From Thermoplasmata archaeon (lineage in GTDB: Archaea; Thermoplasmatota; Thermoplasmata; UBA10834; DTMW01): 6,518 bases of DNA. Numbering within the stretch: the first letter of the stretch is position 1; each line of letters begins with the position of its first letter. Shown one piece after another: positions 1 to 5,262 of the stretch. Position numbers and translations under genes: made by a program. The DNA is taken from assembly GCA_029858465.1 (NCBI GenBank), contig JAOUEZ010000073.1:1-6518 (forward strand), in the 5' to 3' direction. A model generated the notes under the pieces. The model had not been told where the DNA came from, searched no databases, and worked only from the letters and a program-made list of their open reading frames with translations.

Positions 1-102
1 CTTAATCTTATGAATGAGAAATTATTAATAAAATTACTTACTGGTGTAAAGGGATTGAACTATCACTTTTGATACTAATTATAAATCGCCGAAGAGATAA
101 TT

Positions 103-606
103 TCATTTTAATTCGAAAACCTGAGAGAGTATGTCAATAGTATCTTCTTGCATTTTGAGTGTCTTCAGATAATGTCTTAGAAGTCGAGCTCTTTCCCATC
201 TATTCTCAGTATTAATCTCGTGAGTTAGTTCTATTATTAATGATGATAGGACCTTTCTCTGTCCGTATGATAGAATGTCTGATTTGGAGAGTACGGTAAT
301 GAGTATGTCCCTTTGCTTTTGATTTAATAGACTCTCCTCGAATGCCTTCTCAATTTCTTTCTTGCTAGGTCTGACTCCATCATCGTCTCTCATCTGAGGA
401 TTCTTTTCTATTGCGATCTTTAACATCGTTTCTACTGACTTCTCGTCCGTAATATCGAACTGATTTTTTCCACAACTAGGACAAATCAATGCATCTATTT
501 GCAAGTAATTTTTACAATAAATACACTGGCGCTTCTTCCCCTTATCCTCATTTTCGATGTTCATATTATCGCCATTTAGATAGGCCACACAATTTTTGTA
601 GTGCAT
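103..606 (-). CDS. Zinc-ribbon protein of unknown function
   Basis: A 167-residue soluble protein. Near the N-terminus it has a compact zinc ribbon, with Cys28-x2-Cys31 and Cys42-x2-Cys45 separated by ten residues; the second pair reads CPSCGKN. The rest is charged and predicted mostly helical (about residues 55-165), with no catalytic motif or membrane segment that I recognise. The ribbon suggests nucleic-acid or protein binding, but the function is unknown. The start is uncertain. The ATG at 606 has no ribosome site, while a second ATG at 562-564 (residue 15) sits three bases after GGCGAT, one mismatch from archaeal GGTGAT, so a 153-residue product is equally possible. The gene diverges from the RHH gene at 720 and shares its upstream region. 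Its base composition is AT-rich, unlike the hsp20-cdc48 block. The coding frame looks real; the family is not recognised. Confidence 0.75.
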   Translation of the reverse strand: MHYKNCVAYLNGDNMNIENEDKGKKRQCIYCKNYLQIDALICPSCGKNQFDITDEKSVETMLKIAIEKNPQMRDDDGVRPSKKEIEKAFEESLLNQKQRDILITVLSKSDILSYGQRKVLSSLIIELTHEINTENRWERARLLRHYLKTLKMQEDTIDILSQVFELK

Positions 607-665
607 TTGGGATACAAATAATTTCCTGGAGGAAAATCATAGAGAAGGTGTTATTAATCGAAAAT

Positions 666-719
666 GCGATATAAAGTCGATAATCGCTAACAATAACTAA
701 AGCTCACTGGGGTAATTGT
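666..719 (+). promoter_or_regulatory. Promoter, possible operator and ribosome site of the RHH gene
   Basis: A TATA-like ATATAAAG lies at 669-676. Transcription would be expected to start near 698-700, leaving a leader of about 20 bases. GGGGTAAT at 709-716 resembles the archaeal site GGAGGTGAT and lies three bases before a TTG start at 720, which decides that start. The TATA box sits inside an inverted repeat, GCGAT (666-670) and ATCGC (683-687). CGAT also recurs at 667-670 and 678-681, 11 bases (about one helical turn) apart. Read on the minus strand the same TATA reads CTTTATAT, so it could also serve the divergent zinc-ribbon gene. The elements are visible; their function is inferred. Confidence 0.5.
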
Positions 720-968
720 TTGTCAAGGAAAACCAAGAAGCAAAGCGACGACCGCGTTACTATCAAAATCGATAAGAAACTATGGAAGACTATATCGGAT
801 ATGATAAAGCATCATCCGGAATGGGGAATTAGATCTGTTTCTGACTTCATACGACGTGCTGTCGATAATGAGATTGGCTTACGTATGAGAGTTTCCGAGC
901 GCAAAGTAATTGAAATTAATTTACGATCTCAGAATTCTCCAAATGACAGCCACGACAAAGATCTCTAA
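720..968 (+). CDS. Ribbon-helix-helix (CopG/MetJ-Arc-like) DNA-binding protein
   Basis: An 82-residue protein whose first 55 residues fit the ribbon-helix-helix fold. A short strand, RVTIKI (residues 12-17), is followed by helix A (about 19-30), a loop containing HPEWGIRS, and helix B (about 40-53, SVSDFIRRAVDNEI). In this family two strands pair in a dimer and enter the DNA major groove, while the helices form the dimer core. The protein therefore most likely acts as a small transcriptional regulator; a free antitoxin-type role is possible, but no toxin gene is adjacent. The C-terminal 25 residues are polar and look disordered. Translation starts at TTG, supported by the ribosome site at 709-716. 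The gene diverges from the zinc-ribbon gene, and inverted and direct CGAT repeats around its own TATA box suggest autoregulation (inference). Confidence 0.82.
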   Translation: MSRKTKKQSDDRVTIKIDKKLWKTISDMIKHHPEWGIRSVSDFIRRAVDNEIGLRMRVSERKVIEINLRSQNSPNDSHDKDL

Positions 969-1107
969 AGATTTCCTTCTTAAAGCACTCTTTGGCTCTT
1001 TCTGCAAGCATATCTGCTTCTAATCGGCATTCTTTCGGAAGATCAATGGTTATGGTAATACATTGACTGCATGTTGTTATGTTATCAAGCACCCGTTTTT
1101 CACCCAA
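916..1107 (-). CDS. Small cysteine-rich ORF with two CxxC motifs (possible gene)
   Basis: A 63-residue minus-strand ORF with six cysteines: CSQC at residues 13-16, single Cys27 and Cys41, and CRGC at 51-54. Paired CxxC motifs at the two ends of a short helical, charged middle would suit a zinc-binding microprotein. The start is uncertain: TTG at 1107 is the longest, while GTG at residue 6 lies behind a GGTGA. Its last 53 bases overlap the 3' end of the RHH gene on the opposite strand, which weakens the case. In its favour, the non-overlapping part (969-1107) is open, reads as plausible coding sequence with charged residues, and leaves no other explanation for that stretch. I do not recognise a family. 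It could be a chance ORF. Confidence 0.4.
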   Translation of the reverse strand: MGEKRVLDNITTCSQCITITIDLPKECRLEADMLAERAKECFKKEIFRDLCRGCHLENSEIVN

Positions 1108-1234
1108 TTTATACCCCCAATCTTATCGGTCATAGAATTAATAGATAAAAAAGTATAACCATAATTCAGGTTTATCGAAATAAATCGACTGGGATTAATG
1201 GAGATTTAAACAAAAATTCTGATAGATTGCAGTT

Positions 1235-1256
1235 TTTACAATTTCGAAATTGAAAA
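1235..1256. repeat. 22-base near-perfect palindrome
   Basis: The 14-base core CAATTTCGAAATTG (1239-1252) is a perfect palindrome. After one mismatched pair (1238/1253) the symmetry continues for three more pairs (TTT at 1235-1237, AAA at 1254-1256). Ten of eleven base pairs are therefore symmetric. It lies in a gene-free stretch about 220 bases upstream of hsp20. The size and symmetry resemble a dimeric regulator's operator, but no factor can be named. Confidence 0.6.
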
Positions 1257-1331
1257 TGAAGGAGTCATCTAACGTTTCGCCGACGGAAAAATATACCTTG
1301 ATGATTTGAAATAGAAATAATCAAGAAGAGA

Positions 1332-1395
1332 AGGCTCATGAGGCTAATGAAATCGGGCTAATTAGCCCTCGTTAGTCGATGATTAGCCAGCCTCC
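1332..1395. repeat. Cluster of GGCTAAT / ATTAGCC half-sites (operator or structured RNA)
   Basis: GGCTAAT occurs at 1342-1348 and 1356-1362, and its complement ATTAGCC at 1361-1367 and 1382-1388. The two middle copies overlap to make a perfect 14-base palindrome, GGGCTAATTAGCCC (1355-1368). The outer copies can pair over seven bases, and AGGCT (1332-1336) can pair with AGCCT (1389-1393) directly outside them. An alternative pairing joins GAGGCT (1340-1345) with AGCCTC (1389-1394). The cluster ends about 30 bases before the hsp20 TATA box. It may be a multi-site operator or a nested hairpin RNA; the sequence alone does not decide. Confidence 0.55.
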
Positions 1396-1423
1396 TGATA
1401 ATGCACCTTTGATTATGATAACC

Positions 1424-1472
1424 ATTATATAGAAGGGCAAACTTATATTACTGCGCAAAATACGAAAGGAGG
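1424..1472 (+). promoter_or_regulatory. hsp20 core promoter and ribosome site
   Basis: A TATA box, ATTATATAG, lies at 1424-1432, predicting a start of transcription near 1455 and a leader of about 25 bases. A second AT-rich element, CTTATATTA (1442-1450), is too close to the start codon to leave room for the ribosome site, so it is less likely to be the TATA box. AAAGGAGG (1465-1472) is a strong ribosome site, seven bases before the ATG at 1480. Confidence 0.65.
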
Positions 1473-1479
1473 CAATGAT

Positions 1480-1980
1480 ATGATAAGGAGACGAAAGGAA
1501 GACGAACTCGCTCCAAGATACATCTGGACGCCGTATTCGACCAGCCCTCTGAGCATATTAGACGAGATGGACAGGCTTTTCGACGACTTCAGATCCGGCT
1601 TTGAGAATTTTTGGATTACGCCCGGAGGCTGGGCAACTGAGACTTTGAGAGCTCCGGCAGTCGACCTCATTGACGAGGGGGACAAGTACAGATTGCACGC
1701 GGAGATGCCCGGGATCAAGAAGGATGATGTGAACGTCGAAGTGACCGACAACGCCATAGAAATTTCCGCTGAAACGAAGGAAGAGAAGAAAGAGGAGGAC
1801 TCTAAGGAAGGCTACATAAGACGAGAGAGGAGATTTTCTAAGTTCTACAGGAGGGTACCTCTGCCTGAGGCTGTGGATTCTGAGAGTACCGATGCCGAAT
1901 TGAAGGACGGAGTGCTCACGATACGGATACCGAAAATGGCGGTCCCGGAGAAGAAAACCAAGAAAATCGGAGTGAAGTGA
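1480..1980 (+). CDS. hsp20: Small heat-shock protein Hsp20 (alpha-crystallin family)
   Basis: A 166-residue cytoplasmic, ATP-independent chaperone that binds unfolding proteins and keeps them refoldable. The N-terminal arm (1-56) includes a PLSILDEMDRLFDDF helix typical of archaeal and bacterial Hsp20. The alpha-crystallin domain spans about residues 57-152, from RAPAVDLIDEGDKY, through the EMPG turn (75-78), to the signature AELKDGVLTIRIPK (139-152). The C-terminal tail carries the I-x-I/V motif as I163-G-V165; in this family that motif docks into a neighbouring subunit to build the oligomer. Length is normal and all hallmarks are present. The ATG at 1480 is fixed by GGAGG seven bases upstream. 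It is followed after 64 bases by cdc48, another protein-quality-control gene. Heat or stress regulation is likely from the family, and the repeat elements upstream are candidate control sites. Confidence 0.96.
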   Translation: MIRRRKEDELAPRYIWTPYSTSPLSILDEMDRLFDDFRSGFENFWITPGGWATETLRAPAVDLIDEGDKYRLHAEMPGIKKDDVNVEVTDNAIEISAETKEEKKEEDSKEGYIRRERRFSKFYRRVPLPEAVDSESTDAELKDGVLTIRIPKMAVPEKKTKKIGVK

Positions 1981-2008
1981 ACCTACAGGAAACCTCTTGA
2001 AGAAATTC

Positions 2009-2044
2009 ATTTTTCTTTAAATCTGGTTTGATAGAGTGATTGAT
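2009..2044 (+). promoter_or_regulatory. Candidate cdc48 promoter, overlapping a possible hsp20 poly-T terminator
   Basis: TTTAAAT at 2016-2022 resembles an archaeal TATA box. Its centre lies about 26 bases before the ATG at 2045, the spacing expected for a leaderless or near-leaderless transcript. The T-rich run at 2010-2018 could also end the hsp20 transcript. GTGAT at 2036-2040 lies four bases before the ATG and resembles GGTGAT, so a longer transcript arriving from hsp20 could still be translated from the same start. Confidence 0.4.
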
Positions 2045-4237
2045 ATGCCTCAGAAGGAGAAAATCATAAGGGTCATTCAGGCGAAGACCAAGGATGACGG
2101 TCAAGGGATTGCGAGATTGGATTCCGCTCTAATGAAAATTCTCGGCCTCGAGGAAGACGATGCGATCGTCATTGAAGGTGCCAAGAAGACGGTGGCCATG
2201 CTCAAAATTGGTTATCCGGAAGACGAGAACAGAGGCGTGATCAGAATCGATTCCGTGACAAGGCGTAATGCAGGCGTAGGGCTCGACGAGAAGGTGTCGG
2301 TGAGAAAAATAGCGCCCAAGCCTGCAACTAAGATTACGATGGCACCGACCCAGCCCCTGAAAATAATGGGGGGAGAGGAGTATCTGAGGAGTAATCTTCA
2401 GAGCAGGGTTTTCATCAAGGGCGATTATCTTGAGATTAACATAATGGGAAGAAAGTTCGATTTGGTCGTTCAAAGTTTTCACCCATCGGCCGAAGGAGTG
2501 ATGATTTCTCCGCAGACGGAATTCAAGCTGAGCGAGAAGCCCGTCAAGGAGGATATTGCGAAAGCTCCGAGGGTTTCATACGAGGAAATAGGCGGACTCG
2601 AGGAGGAGGTCAAGAAAGTAAGGGAGATGATCGAGCTCCCTCTGAGACATCCCGAACTTTTTGAGAAGCTGGGCGTTGACGCGCCCAAGGGTGTCTTGCT
2701 TCACGGCCCACCAGGGACCGGGAAAACGCTTCTTGCCAAAGCGGTAGCGAACGAGACGAGCGCAAACTTTGTCAGCATCGGCGGCCCCGAGATAATGAGC
2801 AAATTCTACGGCGAGAGCGAGGAGAGGCTGAGGCAGATATTCCAGGAGGCCGGAGAGAACGCTCCCAGCATAATCTTCATCGACGAAATCGACTCGATCG
2901 CCCCGAAGAGGGACGAAGTATCGGGCGAAACAGAGAGGAGGGTGGTCGCTCAATTGCTCGCGCTAATGGATGGCCTTGAATCAAGAGGCAAGATAGTTGT
3001 CATAGGCGCCACCAACAGGCCTAACGCACTGGACCCCGCGCTGAGAAGACCTGGAAGGTTCGACAGGGAGATAGAGATAGGCATACCCGGCAAGGAGGGG
3101 CGCCTGGAGATATTGCAGATACATGCGAAGGGCATGCCATTGGCAGAGGACGTGGACCTCGGTGATCTCGCAGCATTGACTCATGGTTATGTCGGGGCGG
3201 ATCTCGCGGCTCTCGCCAAAGAGGCGGCAATGAGATCGCTCCGCAGAGTGTTGCCTGACATCGATCTCGAGGCTGAGTCGATACCTGCAGAGGTGTTGAA
3301 CAGTCTGGAGGTCAGTATGGATGATTTCCTCGGCGCGTACAGGGAAATGCAGCCATCCACTCTCAGAGAGGTGCTGATAGAGTCGCCCAATATCCACTGG
3401 GAGGATATCGGAGGCCTCGATTCGGTCAAGCAGGAGCTGCAGGAGACCATCGAATGGCCTCTGAAATTCTCAAAGATATATTCTCACATGAAGGCGAAAC
3501 CGCCGAAAGGCATACTACTATATGGCCCCCCCGGGACAGGAAAGACCCTGCTCGCCAAAGCGGTCGCGACGGAGAGCCAGGCAAACTTCATAAGCGTGAA
3601 AGGCCCGGAATTTCTCTCGAAATGGGTAGGAGAGAGCGAGAAGGCGGTGAGGGAGACTTTCAGAAAGGCGAGGCAGGCGGCGCCCTGTGTCGTATTCCTT
3701 GATGAGATCGATTCCATTGCGCCGGTAAGAGGGGGCTATCATGATTCAAATGTGACCGAAAGAGTGGTCAGCCAGCTCTTGACCGAGATGGATGGGCTTG
3801 AGACTTTACACAATGTCACCGTAATTGCGGCCACGAACAGGCCGGACATGATTGATCCCGGCCTACTCCGCCCCGGGAGATTCGACAGGCTGGTCTTTGT
3901 GCCGCCACCTGACCTTGAAGCGAGAAAGGAGATACTGAGGATCCATACCAAGGACAAGCCGATGGAAAATGATGTGAACATCGACGAGCTCGCGAAGAAA
4001 ATGGAAAACTATACAGGTGCAGAGATAGCCGCAGTCTGCAACGAAGCGACGATGCTCGCCATTAGAGACATCGTCACAAGTGGAGAGAATCTCAGCGACG
4101 ATGAGCTAAAAGCTAAGAAGGTCGGCAGGAAATATTTCGAGGATGCGATGGAGCACATAGAGCCGAGGACCGACCTGGAGATGCGGAGGTATTCCAAACT
4201 CCCATCGAGCACGAGCCCGAATGCGGCTTATAGATGA
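2045..4237 (+). CDS. cdc48: Cdc48/VAT-type AAA+ unfoldase (two ATPase rings)
   Basis: Archaeal Cdc48 (p97/VAT homologue), a hexameric ATPase that unfolds proteins and feeds them to the proteasome. Numbering is from ATG 2045 (730 residues). The N-domain has a double-psi barrel (about 5-90) and a second subdomain (about 98-175). D1 carries Walker A GPPGTGKT (221-228), Walker B with catalytic Asp280-Glu281, sensor Asn324, arginine fingers Arg338 and Arg341, and pore loop KFYG (253-256). D2 carries GPPGTGKT (494-501), Asp553-Glu554, Asn598, Arg612 and Arg615, and pore loop KWVG (526-529). Both rings look fully active. The chain ends in Ala-Tyr-Arg, an HbYX-like tail of the kind that docks on the 20S proteasome (inference). 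A GTG at 2036 would add three residues, but its bases look more like the ribosome site of ATG 2045. It follows hsp20 and precedes a regulator gene. Confidence 0.97.
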   Translation: MPQKEKIIRVIQAKTKDDGQGIARLDSALMKILGLEEDDAIVIEGAKKTVAMLKIGYPEDENRGVIRIDSVTRRNAGVGLDEKVSVRKIAPKPATKITMAPTQPLKIMGGEEYLRSNLQSRVFIKGDYLEINIMGRKFDLVVQSFHPSAEGVMISPQTEFKLSEKPVKEDIAKAPRVSYEEIGGLEEEVKKVREMIELPLRHPELFEKLGVDAPKGVLLHGPPGTGKTLLAKAVANETSANFVSIGGPEIMSKFYGESEERLRQIFQEAGENAPSIIFIDEIDSIAPKRDEVSGETERRVVAQLLALMDGLESRGKIVVIGATNRPNALDPALRRPGRFDREIEIGIPGKEGRLEILQIHAKGMPLAEDVDLGDLAALTHGYVGADLAALAKEAAMRSLRRVLPDIDLEAESIPAEVLNSLEVSMDDFLGAYREMQPSTLREVLIESPNIHWEDIGGLDSVKQELQETIEWPLKFSKIYSHMKAKPPKGILLYGPPGTGKTLLAKAVATESQANFISVKGPEFLSKWVGESEKAVRETFRKARQAAPCVVFLDEIDSIAPVRGGYHDSNVTERVVSQLLTEMDGLETLHNVTVIAATNRPDMIDPGLLRPGRFDRLVFVPPPDLEARKEILRIHTKDKPMENDVNIDELAKKMENYTGAEIAAVCNEATMLAIRDIVTSGENLSDDELKAKKVGRKYFEDAMEHIEPRTDLEMRRYSKLPSSTSPNAAYR

Positions 4238-4241
4238 TGAG

Positions 4242-4253
4242 CATGATATCATG
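4242..4253. repeat. 12-base perfect palindrome after cdc48
   Basis: CATGATATCATG begins five bases after the cdc48 stop codon, in the 52-base gap before the HTH regulator gene. It is perfectly symmetric and could be an operator for the regulator encoded just downstream, or a weak hairpin. No poly-T tract follows, so it does not look like a terminator. Twelve bases of symmetry can arise by chance. Confidence 0.35.
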
Positions 4254-4281
4254 ATTAGAGGATTGCAAGAATTCCATACAT

Positions 4282-4286
4282 GGTGA
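4282..4286 (+). promoter_or_regulatory. Ribosome site of the HTH regulator
   Basis: GGTGA, three bases before the ATG at 4290, matches the archaeal anti-Shine-Dalgarno complement and decides the start. No clear TATA box precedes it in the 52-base gap, which supports co-transcription with cdc48. Confidence 0.6.
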
Positions 4287-4289
4287 AAA

Positions 4290-5243
4290 ATGAACAGCAA
4301 GAGATATAAAATACTCAACGATGTGAGGCAGCTGCTGGCTGATTGCGGATTCTACGTCACCGACCCGATCAACCTGAAAGGGATCAGCTTCGACCTCATC
4401 GCAAGAAGGGACGATCAGCTCCTGATCTTGAAGATACTGCAGAATATTGACGCCTTCGGCAAGGAGGACGCCAATCAGATGAGGAAGCTGGCCAGCGCTC
4501 TCAGCGGAAGCCCTGCGGTGGTCGGTTCCCGCACATCCTCTAAAAAACTCGGAGAAGGGATAATCTATTCCAGATTCGGGATTCCAATCCTATCATTCGA
4601 TACACTTCAGGAATTCATGAAGGAGGGCGTGCCTCCCTTCATATTTGCCGCTCCGGGCGGCCTCTATGTAAAAATCGATAGCGATCTGCTGAGGACGATC
4701 CGGAGAGAGAAGAACATATCCCTGGGCGCGCTTGCGGAGATAGCGGGCGTTTCGAGAAAGGCCATCCAAATGTACGAGGAGGGTATGGGGACGATGATCG
4801 AGATTGCGATACGCATGGAAGAGTTCCTGAACGAGCCACTCGTCCTTCCTCTGAATCCTTTCGAATACGGTATGGACATCGAGAGTATTTCCAGTGACGT
4901 TTTTGAGGATAACGACTTGTTGCATGAGGACATTTTCAGATTGCTTAGCAGTATCGGATACTCGGTTCTGCCAACCGCCAGATGCCCATTTGAGGCTATA
5001 ACCACGGATGACAAGATCTTTCTTCTGACAGGTGTGGAGCGATACGGTCCCATGCTGGAGAGAAAGGCCAGAGCTGTGACCAGCATATCGAAGGTCGTTG
5101 AAAAGAAAGCTGTGATTATCACTGACAAGGATTCTCACTTGAAGAGTCTGAGAAAAACCCCGCTGATCTGCAGGGATGAACTCGCCAAAATGCGGGACAG
5201 GCAGAAGATACTTGAAATCATAAGAGAGAGAAGCGAGGACTGA
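4290..5243 (+). CDS. Archaeal Cro/C1-type HTH regulator with nuclease-like domains (COG1395 type)
   Basis: A 317-residue protein matching the archaeal 'putative HTH-type transcriptional regulatory protein' family (COG1395, from memory) in length and layout. Residues 1-120 form an alpha/beta domain resembling the restriction-nuclease fold: helix, GFYV strand, FDLIARRDD then LLILKIL. The acidic residue of an E-x-K active site is missing, so it is probably non-catalytic. Residues about 131-184 are a Cro/C1 helix-turn-helix (LLRTIRREKNISLGALAEIA, then GVSRKAIQMYEEG). Residues about 213-302 repeat the N-terminal pattern (FRLLSSIGYSV, FEAITTDDKIFLL, KKAVIITDKDS, TPLICRDEL). DNA binding is expected from the HTH; the target is unknown, though the palindrome at 4242 is a candidate. 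It lies 52 bases after cdc48 and 19 bases before the TraB-like gene, suggesting one operon. Confidence 0.88.
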   Translation: MNSKRYKILNDVRQLLADCGFYVTDPINLKGISFDLIARRDDQLLILKILQNIDAFGKEDANQMRKLASALSGSPAVVGSRTSSKKLGEGIIYSRFGIPILSFDTLQEFMKEGVPPFIFAAPGGLYVKIDSDLLRTIRREKNISLGALAEIAGVSRKAIQMYEEGMGTMIEIAIRMEEFLNEPLVLPLNPFEYGMDIESISSDVFEDNDLLHEDIFRLLSSIGYSVLPTARCPFEAITTDDKIFLLTGVERYGPMLERKARAVTSISKVVEKKAVIITDKDSHLKSLRKTPLICRDELAKMRDRQKILEIIRERSED

Positions 5244-5262
5244 ACAATCTGAGGCTTACCCG

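Larger units (their letters stand above)
1108..1423. other. Non-coding, AT-rich intergenic region upstream of hsp20
   Basis: About 315 bases with no convincing gene on either strand and no tRNA-like arms. The longest notable plus-strand ORF starts at ATG 1256 and encodes only 17 residues. The region holds a near-perfect palindrome at 1235-1256, a small hairpin (TTTAT/ATAAA around CGAA, 1171-1184) and the GGCTAAT half-site cluster at 1332-1395. It ends at the hsp20 core promoter. Its length and symmetry elements make a regulatory region or a small-RNA locus plausible. Confidence 0.6.

Noticed and set aside
1..72. Open plus-strand frame entering from the left edge and stopping at 70-72 (23 codons), possible tail of an upstream gene
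   Set aside because: Too short and low in complexity to show coding character, and no motif is visible; cannot be told from chance in AT-rich sequence.
622..635. TTTCC-TGGA-GGAAA hairpin between the divergent genes
   Set aside because: Only a five-base stem with no T tract or start codon at a useful distance; likely chance.
489..674. 61-codon plus-strand ORF antisense to the zinc-ribbon gene
   Set aside because: No ribosome site and unlikely composition; it mirrors the coding strand of the zinc-ribbon gene and runs into the RHH promoter.
1256..1309. 17-codon ORF starting at the edge of the palindrome
   Set aside because: No ribosome site and very short; no coding signal.
1558..2010. Long minus-strand ORF antisense to hsp20
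   Set aside because: Shadow of the hsp20 frame; hsp20 itself has a full family signature.
2701..3600. Near-identical DNA segments around the two Walker A motifs (about 2707-2770 and 3523-3590)
   Set aside because: Explained by the paralogous D1 and D2 ATPase modules of Cdc48, not by a mobile or recombination repeat.
2576..3717. Several minus-strand ORFs of 60-140 codons inside cdc48
   Set aside because: Antisense shadows of a highly conserved GC-rich gene, without starts or motifs of their own.
4593..5138. 181- and 154-codon minus-strand ORFs inside the HTH regulator gene
   Set aside because: They mirror the regulator's coding strand in other frames; no ribosome site or recognisable domain.
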